A DNA stretch of 64,000 nt. Origin: Rhipidocladum racemiflorum (lineage: Eukaryota; Streptophyta; Magnoliopsida; Poales; Poaceae). How positions within the stretch are numbered: the stretch's first letter is position 1; the number at the start of each line of letters is the position of its first letter. The stretch is taken from NCBI GenBank assembly GCA_036346355.1, contig CM070577.1:80188509-80252508 (forward strand). The letters run 5' to 3'. The translations under genes were made by a program, and so were the position numbers. The notes under the pieces are model-generated. The model made no database searches. It saw only the letters and a list, made by a program, of their open reading frames with translations, and was not told where the DNA came from. Shown here piece by piece: positions 1 to 11,549 of this stretch.

Positions 1-230
1 TATACATACAAAATAAAAACAGCAATTACAAATAAAATTTGAATGAACTAAGTATAGATAAGTATAGATAAAATTTGAATATGATAATTAGACATACAAA
101 TTGAACACAATAATTACACATACAAAGTCCATACATTCATTACCCATACGAATTCAATACACTAAATTGACATGTGACTAAAGTACAACGATTTCATATG
201 CAAAGTTGATACAACAATTTCATGGCCTTT
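1..230 (-). mobile_element. AT-rich 3' flank of MULE-A
   Basis: AT-rich sequence downstream of the MULE-A transposase with no coding signal. It contains the short direct repeat AAGTATAGAT (around 49-70). It is probably the noncoding 3' portion of the transposon, but I could not identify a terminal inverted repeat. Confidence 0.4.
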
Positions 231-1935
231 GAACCATCAGGCAATACTTGAAAGTGTGCCTCGTCTCCTTGCAAACTGAACATTTCTTTACACGATGCCC
301 ACTTTTCACTACGTCCATGTCATTTTTATACGCCTTGTCATCGTCGCCTTATGCCCTTTAGCCTGCTGATATCCAAAACTTAGCATATATCCTCCCATCT
401 CTGATGCTCTGTGAATAAACCCACCACTCGAAAGCTGTAAATTTCTGCGCTCCAAGTTGCTATCACCACTTCCTTATTGATGAATTATGATCGGAATATA
501 CATGATCATTCATGCGGGTGATAGCCCTAGCATGACGATCTACAAAGTACTACGTGATGCCACAAAGAACACCCTCCACTATAGCAACTAGGGGAAGAGG
601 TCTCAGGCCCTGCATGACCCAATTATAAACCTCAGCCAGGTTTCTCATTGTGACCCCATACCTGGCACCATCGATGTCATAAAGCAGAGCCCATTTCTCT
701 CTAGGTTCATGCTCTATCCATTCGGAGAAGAATTTCATAGTCCTTTCGTTCCTCCAAAATAGGTGTGGAGGGTCTATGGGTAACTCTTCAAGCACTACTA
801 GGGCCTCCCATGGGGCAGACATTGCCCTCTTCGCTGCCTCTGTTGTATGCCTTGACGTTAGCTCATCCAACTTCTTCCACAATGTATTGAAATTTCTCTG
901 CTGGTTTTGATCACGCAGCCTCTTAAAAAGCTTTGTTAGTTTCTTGATCCTGAACTGCTTGTAGAAGTTGGCACCCATGTACCGCTTGCACCACCTACTT
1001 CTCAAATCAAGTCATGGATGTATCTCATCTGCATCTTGCTGCAACTGCATGATCGCCTTCAGTAGCTCAAGATGCCGATTGTGTATGACACACACTCCAT
1101 GCCGCTGATCCAAAACATCGGCTTTCACGTTCCTTAGAAACAAGAGCCAGCTATTAGTGTTCTCACCCAAAACAAATGCGAGCGCTACGGGAAGAACGTG
1201 GTTGTTGCCATCTAATCCTATGGTAGTCAATATTTGGCCTTTTTACTTCCCAGTCAGAAATGTCTTGTCCACGCATAACAACAGACGGCAATGTCTAAAT
1301 GCATTGATACATGCACCGAAAGAAAAGGATGCCCGCTTGAGTACCATCTTCCCAGGGAAGCATTGTGAAGGCTGCTTGCCAATATCGACATAAGTCCCAA
1401 AATTCCTTTCCTTGATCACCTGAAGCATACCTGGCAAGTTCTGGTAGAAGTCTTTATACGTGCCAAACCTTGCTTCTAATACCTTCTGCTTCGCTATACA
1501 TGCCTTGGCATAGCTTACGGTGTAATAGAACATCTGCTCTATTGCAAGTATGATGGCACATGGCTCTAAATCCAGGTTACCCACAATCTCCCCATACATT
1601 GCATTAGCAACAAAGCCTGAAGATATGTTTCTATGCGACTGCGTAGACTTTGCCAGCATGCATGTGTGTGGAACAACTATAGAACACATCCAAATGGTGT
1701 CCCACTTAGGCTAGTAAGCATGGACATGCCATGGGCAACCCTCCATCTGGCATCTAACATCATACACCCACTGATATGACTTTGCAACCTTAAAGGGTCC
1801 ATGCAACAACACTGCCCATGCTGTCACTACTTCTTGCACCTCATTCCGATCGTGCCCCCATATGACATCTTCACCCTTGTTGACCATCAGCCTATCGAAC
1901 CGATACTCATCCCACTCCGCAGGGAAAGGCTCTTC
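231..1935 (-). pseudogene. MULE-A transposase, catalytic and C-terminal part
   Basis: This is a Mutator-like (MuDR-type) transposase remnant. Read leftwards it shows a segment parallel to MULE-B (GNLDLEPCAIILAIEQMF), then CVDKTFLTGK (first catalytic Asp region), then IGLDGNNHVLPVALAFV, then VCVIHNRHLELLKAI, the second catalytic region. A C-terminal region follows (WCKRYMGANFYKQF) and finally a CCHC zinc knuckle at about 235-301 (GHRVKKCSVCKETRHTFKYC). Two stops interrupt one continuous frame: TAA at 1243-1245, where MULE-B has a Tyr codon, and TGA near 1012. The expected second catalytic Asp is Asn (codon 1078-1080). The gene is inactive. Its upstream part continues beyond the solo LTR at 4340. 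The left end of the transposon, including its terminal repeat, is not recognisable and may lie outside the window. Confidence 0.85.
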
Positions 1936-4339
1936 TGTGACACTACGGTATGGTGTGACATTATAAACTGTGAAATTAGAGAATAAAACCTTACGGCTTG
2001 AGGTTTACTCGCGTTTTTGGGCCTTAGGGGGATGAAGTGATGTGACACCACGGAGTGTCGTAACCTTATTTAATGTGCATGATGAGGTCAAAAACATTAT
2101 GAAATATGGAATTGGAGGTTGAAACCATATGGTATGAAGTTTAATCGCATTTTCGGGCCGATTCCGGGAGTTTGGGCCTCTCCGGGGGAGTTTGGGCCGA
2201 AGGGGATGAGTCGTGGGCTTTAGTGGGAAGGAGTTTGGGCCTCTCCGGGGGAGTTTGGGCCGAAGGGGATGAGTCGTGGGCTTTAGTGGGAAGGAGTTTG
2301 GGCCTCTCCGGGGGAGTTTGGGCCGAAGGGGATGAGTCGTGGGCTTTAGTGGGAAGGAGTTTGGGCCCATGTGGGGGGGGGAACCAGATCTATGGGGTTG
2401 GGGGCGCCTCCACCCTGCCTTGTGCGCCCCCACTCCCATGCCCTAGCCGCCACCTCCCCTCTCCCTCTTGGCCGTGCCCCCCCATTGCCCCCCATTGCTC
2501 CCCCACCTCTCCACCTCCCTTGCTGCCCCTATGGGAGATCCCCACCTCAGTACCTCGAAGATCCATCCATTGGAGCGCTCCGCGATGAGGAGATCCGGTG
2601 GATTTGGAGCGAGGAAAAGGATCGCGCGAACCGGGAGGAGATCTATTCGGTTTTCGTGCGTCGGGCGAAGGTATGGCCATGGGACTCCTTGGGGTAGGTC
2701 TAGGTACTGTTCTAAGGATCATTATCATGTTTTTAGATCAATTGGTGGTGCTGGAATTGAGTAGATTAGATTAGATCTAGAAGTTGCCACGTTCTCTGTT
2801 TCGGGCAGCATGTGCAGTCGACCTAGGGTTCGGGTTTTCGCCAATTTAGAGTCGGAATTTGGTCGTACGGCTATTGAAGAAGTTGTAGGTAATTTTAATA
2901 TCTTTCCGTGGGTATAAAGAACGTCCAATTCCGCCCAGCCGTTTGAAAGTTATGGTTGTTTTACCGAGCGTGTTAAAACCTGTGACGTGATTGGAACAGA
3001 TCACGGTATTCTGTAGATTAAACCACTTTAGAGTCTGAATCAGTCTTTCCATATACTTAGAAAAAGTTAGTAAATTTCCTAAGCTACGCGAGGATGTACT
3101 CGTTTAATTGATTCGGAGTCCCAGAACCCAAGTTATGCTTTTTGGAAGGCTGCTGTCCCGACAGGACAGAACCTCTGTTTTTGGGTTTTGCGAGTAGTTG
3201 GCAATGTCGGGGTAGATGAGGGTTTACGTACTGTTTTGTGGACATGATTGTGAGTGTGTGGTACCTATGTGCAGGTGGTGTGACCCCGGGAGTGCCTTCT
3301 ACTTCCTGCCAATCCGTTGCCCGTGGTTGAGGCAAGTGTATTGTAATGGATAGCGGTTTGTAGGTTGCTTGTTGAGAATAGATGAAATTGATTATATGAT
3401 ATGATCACTTGCCATGCTTTAATGATTGCCAATGATATGATGATCATGTTTATTATGTTATGATGCCATGTGTTAATGTACAAGTTAATTATGATGTTGG
3501 CATAATTGCATACATGGCATGTTACATGGCCCGGGCGGTGAGAAAGTCATAACTAGTCCGGGGAAGGTCGGTGAGAAAGTTATGACTATTCCGGAGAGCC
3601 AATGAGTAAGTCCTACATCGTGATTCCATTCACCGCGGTGAACGGAAGCGTGGAGTAGGCACCCTCCATCTTCGGGATGGAAGGGGGGAGAGGGTGCACA
3701 CCGACGGGTGTGTACTCAACCATACCGGTATGAGTTTCCAAGGAGATATGAGCATCGCATTGCATACATAATGATGATGATAATGATTTGTTGAACATGA
3801 ATGAGATGATATACATGATGTGAGTTGTTGTAGCCATGTAATTGTTTTTGTTTGTACCATTGCAATATACTTGCTGAGTGATGAACTCACGCTTGTGTTT
3901 ATGTTTTTTTTTAGGTACCATGACACCGGCATGTGGGAAAGGGCATTAGCTACACATCTTCACGTAGTTCCAGTCACATTTACCAACCTTGAGTCATGAT
4001 CATAATAATAGTGCCCTGAACTAGGTGTATGGAATAATTTTAATGTGCTGTTGATCCTCTTTGCTTAGCTATAGATGTTGGTGTGGTTGGTTTTGGTTTA
4101 ATTGTTTATGATGATGTTTTATCCATTATATATTGCTGCTTTAGATGCCTTATGTTATGAAATATTTTGCTATGATGATATTGCTATTGTTCAAATCATG
4201 ATAAAACAAAGGAGATGCTGCCGAAATTTCGGTGTTTAGCATTTGTGCCTTTGCTGAAATTGTCTTCATTTATGGTATTTAGTTGATGTTTAGTCTATGT
4301 TTGGTAGCATTCGGGCATACTAGATGCCGGGGTGTTACA
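1936..4339 (+). mobile_element. Solo LTR-1, 2.4 kb, Tekay/Del-like
   Basis: The unit starts TGTGACACTACGG and ends CCGGGGTGTTACA. It is flanked by the perfect 5 bp duplication TCTTC (1931-1935 and 4340-4344). Removing it rejoins the MULE-A reading region on both sides. There is no internal coding domain, primer site or second LTR, so it is a solo LTR left by LTR-LTR recombination. The block CTTGCTGAGT followed by ACTCAC near 3871-3892 also occurs in the Tekay LTR at 60555-60580 in the same orientation. This supports a Del/Tekay relationship and plus orientation. The open frames inside it are repeats or chance, not genes. Confidence 0.85.
2168..2367. repeat. 63 bp minisatellite inside solo LTR-1
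   Basis: Three consecutive, nearly perfect 63 bp units begin at 2168, 2231 and 2294 with GAGTTTGGGCCTCTCC. A fourth partial unit begins at 2357. Because 63 is a multiple of three, the array reads as a 21-residue repeat in several frames, which produces open frames without any sign of a gene. Confidence 0.95.
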
Positions 4340-4695
4340 TCTTCATCCTCTTCGTCATTACTTAAAGCCTCATAGTCCTGACTCTATGCATCCATCAATT
4401 GCACCAACGATTCAATATGTTCTACCTCAGCTGCCACACCCATTAGTTCCAGCACCTCTGCCATTGGAACATCAACTTCCTCGCCTTGCACTGCCTCCAG
4501 ATCCAAACTAATATCCTGCCTCACTAAGCATTCTCTAGTTTGGCTGCTCTCCCCAACTTCCTCCAATTCATCACCAACAACCTCCTCCTGTGTCGCATGG
4601 ATAGCATTGGTTTTCTGAAATGCTTGCTCCAACAACACTAATGACCATCCTTTCTCAATCGCTATTCTTACATACGAACTCCACGACTTCAGCCC
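4340..4695 (-). pseudogene. MULE-A transposase, acidic middle part
   Basis: Minus-strand coding remnant rich in Glu and Asp, including YEALS and a run of acidic residues. It matches in order the MULE-B stretch 21540-21700 (LLEVQEPMGIIDEGEHIEGL, then YEALSDDD). It is the segment of MULE-A between solo LTR-1 on its downstream side and Tat-1 on its upstream side. The last five bases (4691-4695, AGCCC) are the Tat-1 target duplication. Confidence 0.75.
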
Positions 4696-5295
4696 TGTGG
4701 GATGTCAGAGACAGGGGTCCCGCAAGAGGGACCTACGCCCGGCTGGGCCTGACAGGCGGAATAGAAAGCCCAAAGCCCAGGAGCACCACGATGGGCCCAG
4801 AGGAGACCTTCGACTTGCTCCCCAAGACAACTCCCGGTCCTTCAAGGAAGCTTCGTGCCCCGCCCTAACAACCCGCCAGGGACGAAGCATGCGGTCTGAC
4901 ACTGCCAGAGCCTGCGGAAGCTGGAACCTGACAAGGCGGCAGGCGTGGGTCGGAGAAAGCATAACCTCCTCTCCAGGACGTAGAGCGTGAAGGCGGATAA
5001 GGACAAGGGACATGTCGTCCAGGCCACCATGTTTAGGGCCCGGTGGCGCCCATCTATGATGATGCTCCCCCCAGTATGTAAGGGGAGGAGGGAAAAAACA
5101 AGGGGGAGGACTCTCTCTCTCTCTGGAACACACACAATACATCCAAGAACACAGGACTAGGGTATTATCTCCTCCGAGAGAGCCCGAACCTGTCTAAAAC
5201 AGATTGCCCCCGTATCCTGTGTTACCATCAAGCTCAGAGCCGCACAAATCCCCTAGAATCACAAATCTTATTGCCGGCGAAACCGATCGTCGGCG
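4696..5295 (+). repeat. Tat-1 5' LTR
   Basis: Starts TGTGGGATGTCAGAGACA and matches 16323-16912. It ends in CG where the 3' copy ends in CA. A CT microsatellite lies near 5111-5124. The two LTRs differ heavily in their first 290 bases, often by a single base in runs of C or G, but are almost identical from about 4985 to 5215. Confidence 0.93.
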
Positions 5296-5296
5296 G

Positions 5297-5316
5297 TTGG
5301 CGCGCCAGGTAGGGGC
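5297..5316 (+). other. Tat-1 primer-binding site
   Basis: TTGGCGCGCCAGGTAGGGGC starts one base after the 5' LTR, where a tRNA primer would anneal for minus-strand DNA synthesis. I do not assign the tRNA species. Confidence 0.7.
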
Positions 5317-6347
5317 TTGTGTCAACATCTTCGTCAAGCTTGATGGTGCGACAGCGAAGTCTCCTGATCTTCTTCGGGCCAGTCTTCCATTTGGAAGCTT
5401 GACCTTCATCTCCACCGCCCTCGGCAGCCTCTCTCTCTCTAAGGGAACCGCGCTACAGCGCGGTGAGGTTTCCGGCGATCCATCGTCACGACTTCCGCGC
5501 CGATCGGAAGGTCCCCCTGTCTCGTACTCTAAAGTACCGAGCGGGGATCGAAGACCCGTTCGGTAGCGAGTCGAGGCTCGAGGACGCCGAGGCACGAAGG
5601 GTGGGAGTTCTCACCGCCAAGCCACTCGGCACCCCAGCGCCTAGGTTTGTCTTCTCGGACTCACCCACCTCGTGGCCGAAGTCGGAAGAAAGCCTAGAGA
5701 GGCTGCTGGAATTTCTGTAGTCTGTGTGATCGAAGGCTCGTGGGCGGTCGCAGCGGCGCCGACACCTCGATCGCCGCCCGATTTGGAAGGAGGCCGAGTG
5801 ATCGAGCCTGGCCAGCGGTAGCGTACTCTCGAGACGCGCCGGGCTGTCAATGAAGACATTCTGCAAGCCAAGATGGGGACCAGGCTGTTTTTCGTACCCC
5901 ACAGAATATCGTCGCCTCCAAGACACTCCTGGATACCACGACCCCTATCTTTGAGGCAGATGATCGATTGCCCGATCATGGCCCAAGTAAAGGCCATGGT
6001 AGCGGCGGCGGCTATCCAAAGATACTCAAACCGACCAGCCGGCGAAGGAGGCATCACGTGGTCGGCGAGGACCAGGCGACGGCGGCCGGTCGGTCGAAGC
6101 CCGTCGGATACATCATGTTCTACCGCGAGACGACTTGCGACATAGCATCGGCGCGACCTCCGTTCGAGACCTCGGCGCGGCGCGCGGCCGAGAAAGGGAG
6201 GAACAACGCCCGTCAAGCCGGCGAATATGAGCGCCGGCATCCTTCCGCGAGGCCGCGAATACGCCAAGCGCGATCCCCTCGCGTCGATCACCTCCGGGGT
6301 ATCGCGAGTCATCGAAGGGTCCGTCGTTTACCCCTCACCTACGCCGA
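5317..6347 (+). other. Tat-1 leader and eroded gag N-terminus
   Basis: GC-rich sequence between the primer site and the recognisable gag core. Open frames occur in several phases, but none shows a known domain. It probably holds the 5' leader and the variable N-terminal part of gag, broken by indels. Confidence 0.45.
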
Positions 6348-7235
6348 GTGGTTTGGCACGATGGATTTAATCCTAAAGGCATCACTAGGTTTGACGGTGA
6401 GAGAGACCCGGAGGCTTGGCTACAAGTATACGCTCTGGTAGTCGAGGGCAGCAGAGATCAGGAAAGTAATGGCAAACTACTTGCCGGTTACCCTCTCGCC
6501 CTGGCCCAAGCATGGCTCACCGGACTTCAGTGAACTCTATAGATTCTGGGGAGATCTGTGTGAGCAGTTCATCTCAAATTTCCAAGGCACTTACGAGCGC
6601 CCAGGCACCCCTTGGGACCTATACCAGCTACACCAAAGGAGGAATGAATCCCTCCGGGAGTTCGTCAAGCGCTTCATGAACAGGAAAAGCACCGTTCGGG
6701 ACGTCACAGATGCGATTGTGATAGCTGCCTTCCAGAAAGGAGTCAGCGACCCCGACCTCATCAAGAAGATGTCCGGAAGCCACCCACGTCGGTCCGGAGC
6801 TGTTCGCCCTAGCGGACCGTTACGCTTCAGCCTCCGAGGCTCTGGCGAACGGCGTGATGAAGGGAAGGATCGATCTGAACCCCTCGGCGGAAAGAAAAGA
6901 AAGCGCAAGGCGAAGAGCTAGTGGCGATCATTGCGCCAACTCATCCTCGCTCTCAAAGAGGATGGATATGATAAGGTCATGAACTCACTCGCCCTTTCCA
7001 TCCAAAGGGGAGGCATGCCGCCAAGGATTGTTTCACCCTAAAGAGGTTCGCCGCGAGAGCAAGAGGCGGTGGACAAGGTCCGAGTGGTCATGCCGCCAAG
7101 CAAACCGCCTCCCCACTGAAGGTGAGGAAGACTATCGGGAAGTCGACCTCGAGCTTAACTACATATTCGGGGTTCAGCCGCATATGAGTCCAAGCGGAAG
7201 CAAAGCTCACCGCTTCGGGACATCTATGCGATGAG
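6348..7235 (+). pseudogene. Tat-1 gag (capsid-like) pseudogene
   Basis: Retrotransposon gag domain spread over two frames. GITRFDGERDPEAWLQVYAL and LALAQAWLTGL come first (6348-6533). ISNFQGTYERPGTPWDLYQL and RNESLREFVKRFMN follow in another frame (6540-6780). This is the core that forms the virus-like particle. Near 6990-7060 a degraded zinc-knuckle region is suggested by the RHAAKDC and TLKRFAARA remnants in different frames. At least two frameshifts separate these blocks, so no full protein can be made. Confidence 0.8.
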
Positions 7236-7256
7236 CCGGAGACCCCGATATGTCCG

Positions 7257-7745
7257 GTGGTCCGAGGTCGCAATAACTTACAACCGCACGGATCACCCAG
7301 ATCGCGTCCCATTCCCGGTAGATACCACTGGTCTTGGCGCCGGTTGTCCGCGACATCAAGCTCAAAGGGTGTTGATTGGCGGTGGGGCGGGCTCAACGTC
7401 CTCTTCGTGAAGACACTCGATGATATGGGGATCCCGCGGTCTGACCTCAAGCGCGGGTCGTCACTTTTTCATGGAGTGATACCCGGAACGTCGGCGATAC
7501 CACTCGGACAAATCACTCTACCAGTCACGTTCGGCGCAAGGGACAACTACCGGACGGAGAGCCTTAGCTTCGAGGTGGCAGATTTCGCGACAGCGTATCA
7601 TGCCATCTTGGGGAGGCCAGCGCTGGCCAAGTTCATGGCGGTGCCCCACTACGCGTATCTAATGCTGAAAATGCCGGGTCCGAGTGGTATTATCACTCTG
7701 CGCGGCGACGTTAAGCAGTCTTTCTCTTGCGACAGGGAGAGGCTG
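7257..7745 (+). pseudogene. Tat-1 aspartic protease pseudogene
   Basis: Retropepsin-like domain recognised by ITLPVTFGARDNYRTESLSF, ATAYHAILGRPALAKFMAV and PSGIITLRGDVKQSFSCDRE, with close parallels in Tat-2. The catalytic site reads VLIGGG: the codon at 7378-7380 is GGC where an Asp codon is expected, and a frameshift follows directly. The protease that would cut the Gag-Pol polyprotein is therefore dead. Confidence 0.8.
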
Positions 7746-7929
7746 CGAAATGGCCGAGTCTCTGGAGGCGGCGGGTCGGGAAAGAATTCGTCAAGAGGCG
7801 GATTTCGACAAGCCGGAAGGCGATATCCTACCCGCAAGCCGCGAACCGGGATCAGCCAGGAAGGCACCAAAAGGATCCTCCTCGACCCGTCCGATCCGGC
7901 TCGAGCCGTTCGATCGGGACAAGGCTCGA

Positions 7930-8824
7930 GGATGAATAGGAAGGCGCTCGTCACCTTCTGCGGGCAAACCAAGGCGTCTTTGCCTGGAAGCCGTCCGACA
8001 TGCCGGGGTTCCCAGGAGGTGATCGAGCACGCACTAAATGTAAACCAATCCGCCAGGCCCGTCAAGCAAAGGTTACGACGGTTTGCTCAAGATCGTCGAT
8101 AAGCCATCAGAGAGGATATCACAAAGCTGCTAGCCGCAGGTTTCATCAAAGAAGTGTATCATCTCGACTGTTTGGCGAACACTGTACTCGTCCATAAGAA
8201 GAATAAAAGCTGGCGCATGTGTGTTGATTACACCGAACTAAACAAGGCTTGTCCGACAGATCCATTTGGTCTCCCTCGTTTCGATCTGCTGGTAGACTCC
8301 ACTGCCGGATCTCGGTTACTCGACTTTACGGGCGCCTATTCAGGCTATCATCGATTCGGCGAGAGGAAGGCTGCGAGAAGACGTTTATCACTCCATTCGG
8401 AGCATATTGCTATATCACTATGCCGTTCGGGCTCAAGAATGCCGGCATAGCGTACCCGGTAGCGCCCGTGCGTGTGCTTTCACCATCGGCTCGGGCGCAA
8501 TGTGGAAGCTTATGTGGATGATGTGGTAGTTAAAACGCAGACAGAGGACAGCCTCACCTCCGATCTGGCCGAGACGTTCGCAAGTCTGCAGACGTTCCAG
8601 ATGAGGCTAAACCCAGAGAAGTGCGTTTTGAGTGTCTTAGGGAAACTACTCGGGTTCATCGTCTCCGTCGTGGGATCGAGCGAACCGGAGAAAATTGGAG
8701 CCATTATGAAAATGGCCCCGCCTACCAGCCAAAAGGAGGTCCAAAAGCTCACCGGATGCATGGTAGCGCTTGGCGAGTTTATCTCACGGCGGGGGTCCGG
8801 GAATGCCTTTCTTCAAGCTCCTTA
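7930..8824 (+). pseudogene. Tat-1 reverse transcriptase pseudogene
   Basis: RT motifs in order across several frames: LLAAGFIKEV, then KSWRMCVDYTELNKACP (8200-8260), ITMPFGLKNAG (8410-8450), AYVDDVVVKT with the catalytic YVDD (8508-8537), MRLNPEKCVLSV, and VQKLTGCMVALGEFISRRG (thumb/connection). The catalytic motif survives, but at least three frameshifts and a stop near 8101 break the domain. The layout matches the intact-frame RT of Tat-2 at 44143-45636. Confidence 0.88.
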
Positions 8825-9650
8825 AGAAGCAAGATCGCTTTGATTGGGCGGCAGAGGCGCGGCAGGCCTTGAAGAACTCAAGGTGTTTCTCTCCACTCCC
8901 AGTCTTAGTCTCGCCGGCGCCAGGTGAACCTCTTACGCTCTACATAAGCGGCAACATCTCATGTAGTAAGTGCCATGATAGTTGTGGAGGCGGGAGGAAT
9001 CTGAACACCGCTACGGCGTGCAACGCCTTGATTTATTTCGTCGGTAATCTTGGCGAATCCAAGACAAGATATCCTCCAATCGAAGGCTGGCAGACGCCAT
9101 TTTGATCTCGTCACGGAAGCTGAAGCATTATTTCAAGGACATTCGATTTGATGAGTCACTTCTTTCCCGTGGGAGAGGTCCTCCGTGTCGGGAAGCTCTT
9201 GGAAGAATTTCAAAGTGGGCAGCCGAGCTTGGAGCTTTCGACATCTCATTCAAGCCGCGCCACCGTCAAATCCAGGCTTTGGTGACTTCTGGCCGAGTGG
9301 ACCGAATCCGGACCCGCACGGAAGAAGTACGAGAATATTGGGTCATGCACTTGACGGGTCTCTCATGCTTGGAGGAGCAGGCGGGAATCCTCCTTATCTC
9401 GCCCTAAGGGTGACAGTGAAGTATGTCCTTGGATTCACTTCGGCCTCAAACAATGCCGCGAATCTGAGGCCCTCATCCATGGGCTTCGTATCGCCACATC
9501 ACTCGAATCCGAATTTGGCGATTCAGGCGACTCCCGATTGGTGGTGAATCAAGTACAAAAGGACTGGTTGTGCGTGGATCGAGAATATGGCGGCATCGCC
9601 CGACAAGTCCGAGAGTGGAAGGCAAGTTTGTGATGCAGAGCTGGTTCATG
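8825..9650 (+). pseudogene. Tat-1 RNase H and second RNase H-like region
   Basis: The classical gypsy RNase H is faint, seen in SPAPGEPLTLYISGN (8919-8960) and the YPPIE helix near 9070. A second block near 9430-9560 contains SASNNAA and, in another frame, ESEALIHGLRIATSLESEFG followed by DSRLVVNQV. In Tat-2 the corresponding block is clearly a second RNase H domain with NAA and DSQLVVN motifs. Extra RNase H domains are known from the Tat lineage. The region is frameshifted throughout. Confidence 0.65.
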
Positions 9651-9929
9651 TCCTCCGCCGCAATAATGAGGCAGCGAGACGAGTTGGCTAAGATGGGAGC
9701 CACTCGGGCGAGATGTCCCAAGTGATATCTTCGTGCAGGATCTTCACGAGCCAACCGTTACAAAGCGGCAAAAGCCAAGCGAGGTCACAGGAACCGGGTC
9801 TGCTCATCGATCCAGGTGGACTACCCGTACCTTGATTATCTCTGAAGGACAAACTCCGGAAGCAACCACTCTGGCAGAGCGCATCTCCCGACAAGCCAAA
9901 TCCTACGTGGTGGTGGGCGACGAGCTCTT

Positions 9930-11017
9930 CAGAAAAAGTGCCTCGGTGTCCTCGGGCGGTGCATTTCGGGACAAGTGGGAAGAGAGCTGCTCCAAGAAAT
10001 CCATTCGGGAATGTGTGGCCATCACGGCGTCAGCGCCTTGGTTGGGAAAGCCTACAAGCGGGGTTTCTTACGGCCAGCGGCGATAACGGATGCCAAGGAG
10101 ATAGTTCGAACCTGCGAGGGCTGCCAATTCTATGCAAGGCAGACACACTTGCCGACACGGGAGCTACTGAGACTATACCCATTTCTTGGCCTTTCGCGAT
10201 GCAGGGGCTCGACTTAGTGGGCCCGCTCAAGAAGGCTCAAGGCGGTTTCGCTTACCTCTTCATGGCCATTGACAAGTTCACCAAGTGGATCGAAGCCAAG
10301 CCGGTCGTAACTATCACTGCGATTAAGGCCAAGGAGTTCTTCCAGGATATTGTAGTCGGTCGGAGTGCCCAACCGGATCATCACGGACAACGGCACCCGA
10401 TTCGAGTGAAGAATTCCAAGAATGGTGCGAAGGCGTCGGGATCAAGATCTGCTTCGCCTCGGTGGCTCACCCACGAAGCAATGGGCGGTCGGCGAGCTAA
10501 CGGTGCAGTCCTTCAAGGCCTCAAGGCCAGGATCTTCGACCGCCTCAAACCATACGCCGCCCGATGGGTGAAGGAGCTACCGTCGATACTCTGGGGACTC
10601 AGAACCACTCCCGGTAGAGCGTGGCCAAACCCCTTTTACGGTCTATGGCGCAGAGGCGGTTCTGCCGATCGAGCTGGGATTCGAATCCCGAGGGTTCGGA
10701 ACTACAACGGCCGAGTCCAAGGGAAGCCGAATGGTGGAGCTTGATCAACTCGAGGAGGCTCGGAGCGTTGCCGCCCTCGATCGGCTAAGTACCTCCAGGG
10801 ACTTGGCGCTACCACTCTATAGCGTTAGAAATAGAACCTTTTGAAGGAGATCTGGTCACGAGGAGGAACCAAAGCGAGCACAAGCTCTCTCCAATTTGGG
10901 AAGGTCCATACATCGTCTGAGAAGACAACCCGGCCGGTGCTTATCGACTTCAGGCGAGAAGGCGGCGAGGTTAGCGAATACTTGAACGCCGAACAGCTCA
11001 GTCGCTTCTACGCATGA
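9930..11017 (+). pseudogene. Tat-1 integrase pseudogene
   Basis: The N-terminal HHCC zinc domain is seen in EIHSGMCGHHGVSALV and CEGCQFYARQ (9975-10160). The catalytic core starts QGLDLVGPLKKAQGGFAYLF and FTKWIEAKPV (10200-10310). IITDNGTRFE follows near 10377 in another frame, and VKELPSILWGLRTTPGRA near 10570. The Glu of the DDE triad lies in a stretch (10480-10505) that has lost bases, so it is not readable. LSPIWEGPYIV precedes the end, LNAEQLSRFYA, with TGA at 11015-11017, comparable to the C-terminus of Tat-2. Confidence 0.85.
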
Positions 11018-11549
11018 GTTATGTATCCCACTCTTACACATTAAATAAAATAGTGGTTCGTCTTATTTTACGAAGTTACGTGTAATGCTAGCCCGAGTGG
11101 TTATTACCCGATTTTGTAGCGCTAACCCTGGTCGTGCCGATATAGAATGCACGGAAATAACAAACCACGATGAGCACAAAGCCTCGGCGGTTTATACCAG
11201 TAGCGCAACGGAGCGGGTAGAAAGCACTAACCACTCGGGACTGCAATGCGGCGCGAGAATTTAACCAAGATTTGCACGATCGCGAATTTCTAACCGTCAA
11301 AAGCTCGAGCTGACCCCTCGTTGCTAGCTTTGGAGCAACTGACTAGAATGAGTTGATCAGGCGGAACCACTAAGTTCAGGTTAAATGTGATAGGCACGAA
11401 CTGGATAAAATTTCGCATTTCATTCCATAATGTTAATAATTTACATTGCTAATTTTCCTTTTTCTTTTTCTCGCGCTAAAAAAAAAAAGAAAAAAAAAAA
11501 AAGCTCACAGTCTTCTTCTTTGGTGCTCTGGTCTTCTTTAGTGCTTTGG
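11018..11549. other. Tat-1 noncoding spacer with A-rich tract
   Basis: There is no coding signal. An A/G tract runs from 11478 to 11502. It lies between the end of pol and the 3' end of the antisense gene. Confidence 0.5.

Noticed and set aside
2172..2764. Overlapping open frames on both strands in solo LTR-1
   Set aside because: They are products of the 63 bp minisatellite and of neighbouring GC-rich LTR sequence without a domain.
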